A program made the translations under genes and the position numbers. Positions 9,381 through 16,974 of a DNA stretch of 64,000 nucleotides are shown piece by piece (within the stretch, counting starts at the first letter, position 1; each line of letters starts with the position of its first letter). The stretch is from Candidatus Poribacteria bacterium (GTDB taxonomy: Bacteria > Poribacteria > WGA-4E > WGA-3G). The stretch lies in contig JAJECK010000136.1 of the NCBI GenBank assembly GCA_022822085.1, positions 1 through 64,000 of the forward strand, read 5' to 3'. The notes beneath the pieces were generated by a model. The model was not told where the DNA came from. It did not search any database and was given only the letters and a program-made list of their open reading frames with translations.

Positions 9381-9429
9381 GACATTAGCAGTATTCCTTA
9401 ATGTAACCCCTGACATAATTTCAACATAT

Positions 9430-10182
9430 ATGGAAGTTGAAAAGTTAAAAAACCTCCTTGAGAAGGTCAAAAGTGGAGAGATAGAGGTGAGTGATGCACT
9501 TCAATCTCTCCGAATACTCCCATTTGAAGACCTCGGCTTTTCCAAAATTGACCACCACAGGCAGCTTCGGACAGGTTTCCCTGAAGTTATATTTTGTGAA
9601 GGTAAGACAGACAAACAGGTCGCTCAAATCAGTGAACGAATCTTAAATGCCGGACATCCGCTGCTTGCTACCCGTGCCACACCGTCAATGTATGAAGAAG
9701 TAAAAGCCATACAATCTGACGCTCGTTATAATGAACTTGGACGGACAATTTCTGTCCTGCAAACCACCCATGAAGGTAAAGAAGGTATCCTTGTCGTATC
9801 TGCAGGCACCTCAGACTTGCCAGTTGCAGAAGAAGCCGCAGAAACTGCATATATGATGGGCAACTCTCCTGAACGCCTTTACGATGTCGGGGTCGCAGGA
9901 TTACATAGACTTATTAGTAATCACGAAAAACTTCTCCAAGCTCGTGTCATCATAGTAGCTGCTGGTATGGAAGGGGCATTACCGAGTGTCGTTGGGGGAT
10001 TGGTTGACACACCGGTAATTGCTGTGCCTACCAGTGTGGGATACGGGGCAAGTTTCGGTGGACTTGCAGCATTACTCGGTATGCTAAATAGTTGTGCTTC
10101 CGGAGTAACCGTCGTTAACATTGATAATGGGTTCGGGGCAGGATATAGTGCTTCGCTAATCAATAGTTTGTCCTATACATAA
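9430..10182 (+). CDS. larB: LarB, pyridinium-biscarboxylic acid mononucleotide synthase
   Basis: LarB carries out the first step of nickel-pincer nucleotide synthesis, carboxylation and hydrolysis of nicotinic acid adenine dinucleotide. The protein has the PurE/NCAIR-mutase-like fold with [27 protein letters not shown] and the closing [13 protein letters not shown] loop. The ATG at 9430 ([13 protein letters not shown]) fits the family N-terminus; a frame open from 9379 begins inside the MITE end and is less likely. A larA homologue follows on the same strand after about 180 bases. No larC or larE is in this window, though both are needed to finish the cofactor. Confidence 0.88.
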   Translation: MEVEKLKNLLEKVKSGEIEVSDALQSLRILPFEDLGFSKIDHHRQLRTGFPEVIFCEGKTDKQVAQISERILNAGHPLLATRATPSMYEEVKAIQSDARYNELGRTISVLQTTHEGKEGILVVSAGTSDLPVAEEAAETAYMMGNSPERLYDVGVAGLHRLISNHEKLLQARVIIVAAGMEGALPSVVGGLVDTPVIAVPTSVGYGASFGGLAALLGMLNSCASGVTVVNIDNGFGAGYSASLINSLSYT

Positions 10183-10281
10183 ACACCGTCTGCATCCATT
10201 TAGGAACAATCCCTCCAAATACTGTAGGTATGGTACAGAGGCCCTCTCTACAATGTACTGTACCTTCCAATGAAAACATGC

Positions 10282-10348
10282 TTGCACTCTTCCTCTAATT
10301 GTGCTAAAATAAGACTAAATTAAATCCATAAAATATTTTCTGTATAAT
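10282..10348 (+). promoter_or_regulatory. Two overlapping promoter candidates for larA
   Basis: TTGCAC (10282-10287), 17 bases, TAAAAT (10305-10310) is followed by a second set, TTAAAT (10320-10325), 17 bases, TATAAT (10343-10348). The second would place the transcript start almost at the larA ATG (10364). They suggest larA can be transcribed apart from larB. Confidence 0.45.
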
Positions 10349-10363
10349 AGATTTGTTGAGTCA

Positions 10364-11914
10364 ATGAAATACTTCACCTACTTCGGAAACCACCTGGTCA
10401 ACGCAAAAATACCGGATAACTCAGAGGTGTACTTTGCGAAACCGCCCATTCCCGGAATAAAACGCGGTGAACTCAGTGTCCAGACACAGAACGCATTTGA
10501 AAACCCGCTTGAGATGCCACCGCTGCGTGAACTTGTAGACGGTAATTCAAAGGTACTAATCCTATTTGATGATAACTGCCAACCATTTCCCGCAACCAAA
10601 AAACCTGATTTACGGCAGATCATGATAGAAACGCTTTTGAAGCTGTTATATGAGTATGGAGTAGAAAAGAAGAACATAGAATTGATGTGCGCAGTCGCAT
10701 TACACCGCAAAATGAAGGAACATGAACTCAGATATATGTTAGGGAAAGACATCATGGATGAGTTCTATCCGCATCAACTCCGAAATTTTGATGCTGAAGA
10801 TGCAGACCAGATTGTAGAAGTAGGGAAAACAGAACATGATGAAATCGTTGAGACAGATAAAGCCGCGCTTGATGCCGATCTGATCATATATGTTGATATG
10901 ATACAGATCCCTCTAAATGGAGGACACAAATCTGTTGCGGTAGGTCTTGGCACATATAACTCCATCGCCCCGCACCACTCACCCCACATGACATCGGAGA
11001 GCCCACATGTGATGCAGCCAGAGGGTTCACACATGCACGCTTGTATTGAACGGATGAGCCGTCTAATTCAGAAAGAGACTCCTATTTTTGTACTTGAAGC
11101 AGCGATGAACGGGGCAATTTATCCATTCCACCTCCGTTATGTTGGAAAACCTAATAAAGACTGCAACTTTGTTGAAAAGGTGATAAAAACCTTTACACCG
11201 CCAACCTTATCTATATTACCAGAATCCGCAAGGTATAAGATACTAAAGAGTATCCGAACAGATTACGAACCGATGGAAGTAAACGCAGGTGATATAGATG
11301 CCGTTCATACTAAAACACTTGCATTGATGAAGGATCAGTTAGCAATTGATATTCCACGTCAATTTAGTACTTTAGTGTTTGGTTTGCCAGACATGAGTCC
11401 TTACGCAGTTGATGCACGTATCAATCCTGTCTTGGTTGTAAGTGATATCTTGGGTTATGTTTTCAACTGGTTTTACAACAAACCGATCATCAAAGAGAAT
11501 GGCGTTGTCATCATAATGAATCCGACTTATGAGATATTTCATGAGGAATATCACGTCGCATATAAGATGTTTTATGAAGAAGTACTTGAGGACACTACTG
11601 AACCGTTTGAAATGCAACAGAAATATCAGGAAAAATACGCAAAAGACGAATATTTGATTGATTGTTATCGTAACAAATACGCACATCACGGTTTTCATCC
11701 ATTTACCGTATGGTATTGGGCAACTTATCCATTAAAATATCTTTCAAAGGTAATTTTAGTCGGACCGAAAGACCCACGTGTGGCACAACGTTTAGGCGTT
11801 GAATGGGCTAAGAACTTGGATGATGCACTCGGCATGGCACGCGCAATTTCCGGAGAAGATGACGTAGTGGCATTGACTATGCCACCATTTTTCTATGCAA
11901 ATGTAGGTCCGTAA
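10364..11914 (+). CDS. LarA-type nickel-dependent racemase homologue (DUF2088)
   Basis: 516 residues, longer than the roughly 425 of lactate racemase LarA. LarA uses the nickel-pincer nucleotide, bound covalently to a lysine, to racemise 2-hydroxy acids by hydride transfer with two histidines. The first histidine region is seen as CAVALHRKM and the cofactor-lysine region as NGGHKSVAVGL. The segment that in LarA reads EPHxFAGFSGG is VDMIQIPLNGG here, so the second catalytic histidine is not at its usual place. The C-terminal third (about residues 340-516) is rich in Tyr and His (EEYHVAYKMFYEE). LarB upstream supports use of the nickel cofactor, but the substrate may be another hydroxy acid. 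Lactate racemase activity should not be assumed. Confidence 0.75.
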   Translation: MKYFTYFGNHLVNAKIPDNSEVYFAKPPIPGIKRGELSVQTQNAFENPLEMPPLRELVDGNSKVLILFDDNCQPFPATKKPDLRQIMIETLLKLLYEYGVEKKNIELMCAVALHRKMKEHELRYMLGKDIMDEFYPHQLRNFDAEDADQIVEVGKTEHDEIVETDKAALDADLIIYVDMIQIPLNGGHKSVAVGLGTYNSIAPHHSPHMTSESPHVMQPEGSHMHACIERMSRLIQKETPIFVLEAAMNGAIYPFHLRYVGKPNKDCNFVEKVIKTFTPPTLSILPESARYKILKSIRTDYEPMEVNAGDIDAVHTKTLALMKDQLAIDIPRQFSTLVFGLPDMSPYAVDARINPVLVVSDILGYVFNWFYNKPIIKENGVVIIMNPTYEIFHEEYHVAYKMFYEEVLEDTTEPFEMQQKYQEKYAKDEYLIDCYRNKYAHHGFHPFTVWYWATYPLKYLSKVILVGPKDPRVAQRLGVEWAKNLDDALGMARAISGEDDVVALTMPPFFYANVGP

Positions 11915-11943
11915 TACCTTCAACATAATTATAAGAGTTTCAG

Positions 11944-12144
11944 ATGAATTATAACTCCCCAATAGTAGAAGAGACTCGCCAAGTTCGCTATCTAATCTCA
12001 TTGAAATTTGATCATGATATCAATCGCTTTATTGAATATTTGCAGAATGAAGAAATTAAACGTAAAAAGAAAAATGTAAGCAATAACCATTCGCAAAGTG
12101 AAACATCAACGTCTGAAACCTATCAACCAAAAACTGAAAACTAA
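11944..12144 (+). CDS. Small hypothetical protein before the ClpX-like gene
   Basis: 66 residues, not recognised. The N-terminal part (VRYLISLKFDHDINRFIEYL) looks like a folded helical unit; the tail is Lys/Ser/Thr-rich and probably disordered. It ends 10 bases before the ATG of the ClpX-like unfoldase, so the two are likely co-transcribed and possibly coupled. It could be an adaptor or a regulator, but only position suggests this. No strong ribosome site is seen before its ATG. Confidence 0.5.
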   Translation: MNYNSPIVEETRQVRYLISLKFDHDINRFIEYLQNEEIKRKKKNVSNNHSQSETSTSETYQPKTEN

Positions 12145-12154
12145 ATGTATCACT

Positions 12155-13738
12155 ATGTTTAATAATAAAAAATTCCCATCACAAGAAGAAATGCAAAAGG
12201 AACTCCAAGAATTCAAAGAGAATTTGGAGAAAAAATACGGTGTAGGAATCGGTATAAACCTTGTTGGTGGAAGTGGTAGTAATGTTTCACCAAATGCAAC
12301 TCAAGAGGACACACCAGAACCTCAAGAAACATTTGACCTGAAGTTCGATTTAAAACCAAAAGACATTAAGCAGTATTTAGATAGGTATGTCATTAAGCAA
12401 GATGATGCTAAAAAGGCACTTGCTATCGCCGTTTGCGACCATTACAATCACGTCCGAGAATGCCATGAAAATCCTGATGCATCAGATACAGACTACTCCA
12501 AACAGAATATCGTCATGCTCGGTCCAACTGGTGTCGGTAAGACATACCTGATTAGACATATTGCCAAACTCATCGGAGTTCCCTTTGTAAAAGCAGATGC
12601 AACACGATTCAGTGAAACCGGTTATGTTGGTGCGAATGTTGACGACTTAATCCGTGAACTTGTTACACAAGCAGATGACAATCTTGAACTTGCACAATAC
12701 GGAATAATATACCTTGACGAAGCGGACAAAATCTCAACACCTCCAAATATCATCGGGCGCGATGTCAGTGGGCGCGGCGTTCAAATCGGACTTCTCAAAT
12801 TAATGGAGGAAACCGAGGTAGACCTTAGGTCCGGAAACGATGTTGCTTCACAGATGCGAGCTGCAATGGAATTTCAGCAACGAGGGAAAGTTGAAAAAGA
12901 GGTCATAAACACCCGACATATCCTATTTATTATCAGTGGGGCATTTACCGGTATGGAAAAGATTATTAAGAAACGTATGCATCAAAGCAGAATAGGTTTT
13001 AATGCTAATGTAGTGAGTCAGACAGATGATGCAGCCCAATATCTCAAGCATGTCACGCCAAAAGATTTTATTGATTTCGGTTTTGAACCTGAATTTATTG
13101 GACGTTTACCTGTACATGTACTCTGTAATGAATTGGAAGTGGAAGACCTTTTTCATATTTTGAAACACTCAGAAGGTTCTATTGTCCGACAATATGAGAA
13201 TGCATTCAAGGCTTACGGTATAACCGTGCTTTTTGCAGATTGTGGGTTACGTAGAATAGCAGAAAGTGCGATTGAGCAAAAAACAGGTGCGCGTGCATTG
13301 ATGACTGTTTGTGAGAGAGTCTTACGCAATTACAAATTTGAACTCCCATCAACAGGTGTTTCAAATTTTGTTGTCACTGCAGAGGTAGTAGATGATCCTG
13401 AAAATCAATTGCAACGGATAATAAAGGACAGTGACTACAACCAAAACACTATCTTACAAGAACATGTACGTAGATACGAATCACAATTCAACAATGCCCA
13501 CGGTTTAGAAATATTGTTTGATGCGGAAGCAACGAGTGCTATCTGTGAACGCGCATTATCGCAGAAAAAAAATGTCAATCAGATCTGTGATGAAATACTA
13601 ACAAGCTACCAACACGGGTTGAACCTTATAAAACAGAATACAGGACAAACTTCTTTCACATTTCCAATAGATGTCGTCGAAAATCCAGATCCAATCCTTG
13701 AACAGTGGATCCGGGATTCTTACAACACCAAACGATAG
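12155..13738 (+). CDS. ClpX-like AAA+ unfoldase with duplicated C-terminal domain
   Basis: 527 residues from the ATG at 12155. The AAA+ core follows ClpX closely: Walker A GPTGVGKT, pore loop SETGYVGANVDD, Walker B IIYLDEADKI, the IGF loop used to dock on ClpP (SRIGFNANV), EFIGRLPV, and sensor 2 GARALM. The N-terminal zinc-binding domain of ClpX is missing; instead there are about 80 residues of charged sequence. After the normal C-terminal small domain (YENAFKAYGITVLFAD onwards) comes a second copy of the same unit (YESQFNNAHGLEILFD onwards), each ending VVDDPENQL or VVENPDPIL. It probably unfolds proteins for ClpP with different substrate choice from normal ClpX. An earlier in-frame ATG at 12098 overlaps the preceding small gene and is less likely. 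Confidence 0.85.
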   Translation: MFNNKKFPSQEEMQKELQEFKENLEKKYGVGIGINLVGGSGSNVSPNATQEDTPEPQETFDLKFDLKPKDIKQYLDRYVIKQDDAKKALAIAVCDHYNHVRECHENPDASDTDYSKQNIVMLGPTGVGKTYLIRHIAKLIGVPFVKADATRFSETGYVGANVDDLIRELVTQADDNLELAQYGIIYLDEADKISTPPNIIGRDVSGRGVQIGLLKLMEETEVDLRSGNDVASQMRAAMEFQQRGKVEKEVINTRHILFIISGAFTGMEKIIKKRMHQSRIGFNANVVSQTDDAAQYLKHVTPKDFIDFGFEPEFIGRLPVHVLCNELEVEDLFHILKHSEGSIVRQYENAFKAYGITVLFADCGLRRIAESAIEQKTGARALMTVCERVLRNYKFELPSTGVSNFVVTAEVVDDPENQLQRIIKDSDYNQNTILQEHVRRYESQFNNAHGLEILFDAEATSAICERALSQKKNVNQICDEILTSYQHGLNLIKQNTGQTSFTFPIDVVENPDPILEQWIRDSYNTKR

Positions 13739-13765
13739 TTCAACAAGGAATCTGCAATACACATC

Positions 13766-14500
13766 ATGCAAACTAAGACAGAGAGACCTAAACGACCCGA
13801 ACCTGTAGAAATACGCGAGTCAGGTGCTCCTATTGATGGAGAACCACAGTACAGTGATCGTAGACTGTACTTTCAACTCCACGTTTTTTCAGATTGTTAC
13901 AACCCTACAAATGTCCTTGAGACACTTGAAAAGGAAAACTTAAACGCAGTTTTATACGAGGATCTGAATCATCCAACGGGTATTGGTGTGCTTTTTATGG
14001 ATGAAGACCCAGAAGCGTTGATGAACGGTTCACGGAACATACTACATGAAGTAATAGATGCTACTAATTTCACATATCGTCCTGAAATGAAAATGATTGG
14101 ACGCACCTATTCAAGTGGAAGAGAACCAGATTTAGAGCAGTGGCTTATCAACAAACCACGTAACAATGTCCTCAACCCAAACTATCCGTGGGCGATTTGG
14201 TATCCGCTCCGACGAAAATCGGAATTCTATCTACTTGATGCAGCTGAACGTGGAAGAATTCTTGGTGAGCATGCTATGCTTGGACGCAGCTATGCTGCAG
14301 GTGGTTTTGCAAGTGATATACGATTAGCTTGCTTCGGTTTGGATACGAATGATAACGAGTTTGTTATCGGTTTAGTCGGAAAAGAACTATATCCTTTATC
14401 AAAACTGATACAAGATATGCGGAAAACAGAACAGACGACAAAGTATATTGAATCCCTTGGTCCATTCTTTGTAGGAAAAGTACATAAGCAATTTAGCTAG
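13766..14500 (+). CDS. hemQ: HemQ-type coproheme decarboxylase (chlorite dismutase family)
   Basis: 244 residues. The C-terminal half matches HemQ, which converts coproheme III to heme b in the coproporphyrin-dependent pathway: WAIWYPLRRKSEFYLL holds the Tyr and Lys of the active site, GEHAMLGRSY the proximal heme-binding His, and CFGLDTNDNEFVIGL and LGPFFVGK close the fold. The N-terminal half is a more diverged ferredoxin-like repeat, as in the family. The first 30 residues are charged and probably flexible. HemQ suggests a Gram-positive-type heme route. Chlorite dismutase activity is less likely in this context. The stop codon lies inside the start of an inverted-repeat element. Confidence 0.82.
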   Translation: MQTKTERPKRPEPVEIRESGAPIDGEPQYSDRRLYFQLHVFSDCYNPTNVLETLEKENLNAVLYEDLNHPTGIGVLFMDEDPEALMNGSRNILHEVIDATNFTYRPEMKMIGRTYSSGREPDLEQWLINKPRNNVLNPNYPWAIWYPLRRKSEFYLLDAAERGRILGEHAMLGRSYAAGGFASDIRLACFGLDTNDNEFVIGLVGKELYPLSKLIQDMRKTEQTTKYIESLGPFFVGKVHKQFS

Positions 14501-14631
14501 TGCTTTGCCAACATATTATTGTCCGTCGCGATTCGGAGATCGCTCCTACCGATGAGTTGCTTATGGTAGGAGGGAACTCCGATTCCCGACTACTTTCAAA
14601 ACCCATCAATTAACGCTTGACGGAGCACTAG
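14497..14631. mobile_element. 135-bp palindromic MITE-like element
   Basis: The outer ends CTAGTGCT (14497-14504) and AGCACTAG (14624-14631) are perfect inverted repeats. Inside, a 26-base arm (about 14523-14548, containing ATTCGGAGATCGCTCC) pairs imperfectly with one at about 14565-14590 (GGTAGGAGGGAACTCC). There is no gene inside. The left end overlaps the hemQ stop codon. The element fills the space where the ATPase gene of the following ABC cluster would normally be. Confidence 0.55.
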
Positions 14632-14674
14632 TGTTCCTTTTCACAAAATCTACCCCATTTAACAGAACAGATAA

Positions 14675-15400
14675 ATGAGAAACATCCTTGCTGTTTGCAC
14701 TAAAGAACTTTATACATATTTTGTTTCACCCATTGCATATTTTGTCTGCATTGTCTTCTCTGCAATTTCCGGTTTCCTTTTTCAATTTTTTCTGCGACAA
14801 GCAAGCAGCAATAATGGATTTGGTATTGGTGTGATGCAGTCTACATTCGGAATTATGTCAACCATTCTCCTATTCTTTACGCCAGTCCTGACAATGAAAT
14901 TATTTGCAGAAGAACGCAAATCCGGCACGATTGAACTCCTACTCACTTCGCCGATTACTGATGGTCAGGTGGTGCTTGGAAAATTTTTTGCCAGCTGGGC
15001 TCTACTGATCATTATGTTGGCACCTACGCTCGTATTTCCTTTACTAACACAACGGTTCGGTCCACTTGACGTTGGCCTCATAATCAGTGGTTACCTTGGA
15101 CTCATCCTTATCAGTTCATGCTTTCTCGCATTCGGACTATTGATGTCATCGATGAGTAAAAATCAGATAGTCGCTGCACTGACAAGTTTCGGTTTTTTCA
15201 TAGCACTATGGGTGATAGGCGCAATCTCTGATCGTGGTGGTACTATTGGACAATTTCTTAAATATCTATCGTTTAGTGAACATTTTAGCGGCTTTTCACG
15301 TGGCGCAATCATGATTAAAGATGTAGTCTATTATCTCAGTTTCACAAGTGTTTGCTTATTTGGGACATTCAAATCTGTTGAGTCCTCAAAATGGAGATAG
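14675..15400 (+). CDS. ABC-2 type permease, GldF-like
   Basis: 241 residues with six predicted transmembrane helices. The N-terminus (ILAVCTKELYTYFVSPIAY) and the cytoplasmic loop EERKSGTIELLLTSPITD are signatures of the ABC-2 permeases of the GldF/NosY type. It is followed by overlapping genes for a GldG-like protein and a DUF4340 protein, a conserved trio found in many phyla outside gliding Bacteroidetes. The usual partner ATPase is not next to it. The transported substrate is unknown. Confidence 0.85.
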   Translation: MRNILAVCTKELYTYFVSPIAYFVCIVFSAISGFLFQFFLRQASSNNGFGIGVMQSTFGIMSTILLFFTPVLTMKLFAEERKSGTIELLLTSPITDGQVVLGKFFASWALLIIMLAPTLVFPLLTQRFGPLDVGLIISGYLGLILISSCFLAFGLLMSSMSKNQIVAALTSFGFFIALWVIGAISDRGGTIGQFLKYLSFSEHFSGFSRGAIMIKDVVYYLSFTSVCLFGTFKSVESSKWR

Positions 15401-15402
15401 AG

Positions 15403-16974
15403 ATGAATAGAAAAAACTTAACAGGACCACTATTTGGATTCTTATCTTTAATATTCTGTTTTGTGACCATCGCATGTTTCTTTCTGAAAGCATGGGTTAT
15501 ATTCTGGATATGTCTGATTCTTTTTATAACAGCACTTGCTATTTTTTCTGTCTTACACTACAAAGAATTCGTTAACTTCTTTGTTAGCAGACAATTACGG
15601 TATGGAACTAATGTTGCACTGAGTATAATTGGCGTATTAGGTATAGCAGTTTTTGTGAACATAATAGTAGCTCAACGATTAGATAAGAGTATAGATTTAA
15701 CTAATTTAGGACATAATTCATTATCTGAACAGACGAGGAAAATTCTAAAATCACTAGACAAAGAAATTGAAGTTATCGCATTTTACAGTGATGAAACTTC
15801 ACAATTTGCAATCCATGCAATGAATAAATTAGAACTATTTCAACGTGAATCTAAGTTTATCAATGTGTCGTTAAAAAATCCGTACTTAGATGCCGAACTT
15901 GTAGATAGTAGATTAAGAGACGGAACTATTGTATTTCGCACAAAAGACAGGCAAGAAGAGGTTACCATTGTCAGTGAACAGAAGTTCACCAGTGCGATTC
16001 TAAAACTTATTCAGGACAAAACGAAAAAAATATATTTTCTGGTTGGGCACGGTGAATATGAAATTGATGATTTAACCAATTCTGGTCTCAGCAAATTTAA
16101 GACAGCATTAGAAGATCATAATTACGAACCTATACCGTTATCTCTACTGACAGAACCAGACATTCCCACCGATTGTGATCTCCTTGCAATTGTCGGTCCA
16201 ACTTCAACATTATCCGCCAATGAAATCGGAATTATCAGCAAATATCTTGATAGGAATGGAAAACTACTCCTATTATTCCATCCATCAGATACAGCTGAAG
16301 ATGTCAATCAGAGACTTGTTCAACTAATGAAAAAATGGGGTGTGTCTATTGGAAACGATCTCGTGTTGGATATGGTCGTCTATGATGTTCACAGAAGCAC
16401 AAGTGCGCCTTTTCCAAGATTTGAACTACATGAAATCACACGCCAATTGCCATCTTATCTTGCTTTTCCCAAAACACGTTCTGTTACACCGATAGAAAGT
16501 CCTAAGACAGACCTCACTGTGAAATCACTTGCTAAAACAGTGAGTCCATTAGGTGTTAGTTGGGGAGAAGTAGAACGCACATCTGATGGGAAGTTCAGTG
16601 GGAACGGTTATACCGAGGGTGTAGATTTACCCGCTCCGGTGTCTCTTGCTGTTGCTGTCGAAAAACACATTTCAATGAATACCAATAACATGAGTCCCAC
16701 GCGTATTGTCGTATTCGGGTGTTCAAATATTGCTATGAATTTTTATTTTCAAACGGCAAATCGCTATCTCTTATTAACTACAGTGAATTGGATTACTGAG
16801 GAGGGTGACCTCATTGCTATTATTGAACCAGATTTATCAAAACAGATGTTACGAAGTATGACTTCACAACAAGCAGGAGTTGTACAGATAACCGCAATCT
16901 TCCTTATTCCTTTGGTTGTGTTTATTGCTGGTTTAGTTGTGTGGTGGAACCGACGTGAAGGGGGAACTATATGA
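15403..16974 (+). CDS. GldG-like ABC transporter auxiliary protein
   Basis: Two transmembrane helices at the N-terminus, one near residues 65-85, a large extracytoplasmic domain, and a last helix near the C-terminus (TAIFLIPLVVFIAGLVVWW). The large domain has the GldG/IFT52-like features SLSEQTRKILKSLDKEIEVIAFYSD and FLVGHGEYEIDD. The ATG at 15403 is preceded by GGAG and is preferred over 15391, which overlaps the permease. It forms one unit with the permease before it and the DUF4340 gene after it, so it is a membrane component of the same ABC system. Confidence 0.82.
   Translation: MNRKNLTGPLFGFLSLIFCFVTIACFFLKAWVIFWICLILFITALAIFSVLHYKEFVNFFVSRQLRYGTNVALSIIGVLGIAVFVNIIVAQRLDKSIDLTNLGHNSLSEQTRKILKSLDKEIEVIAFYSDETSQFAIHAMNKLELFQRESKFINVSLKNPYLDAELVDSRLRDGTIVFRTKDRQEEVTIVSEQKFTSAILKLIQDKTKKIYFLVGHGEYEIDDLTNSGLSKFKTALEDHNYEPIPLSLLTEPDIPTDCDLLAIVGPTSTLSANEIGIISKYLDRNGKLLLLFHPSDTAEDVNQRLVQLMKKWGVSIGNDLVLDMVVYDVHRSTSAPFPRFELHEITRQLPSYLAFPKTRSVTPIESPKTDLTVKSLAKTVSPLGVSWGEVERTSDGKFSGNGYTEGVDLPAPVSLAVAVEKHISMNTNNMSPTRIVVFGCSNIAMNFYFQTANRYLLLTTVNWITEEGDLIAIIEPDLSKQMLRSMTSQQAGVVQITAIFLIPLVVFIAGLVVWWNRREGGTI

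Noticed and set aside
13766-14500. Chlorite dismutase rather than HemQ
   Set aside because: The WYPLRRKS segment with the Tyr and Lys typical of coproheme decarboxylases is present, and no perchlorate or chlorate genes are nearby.
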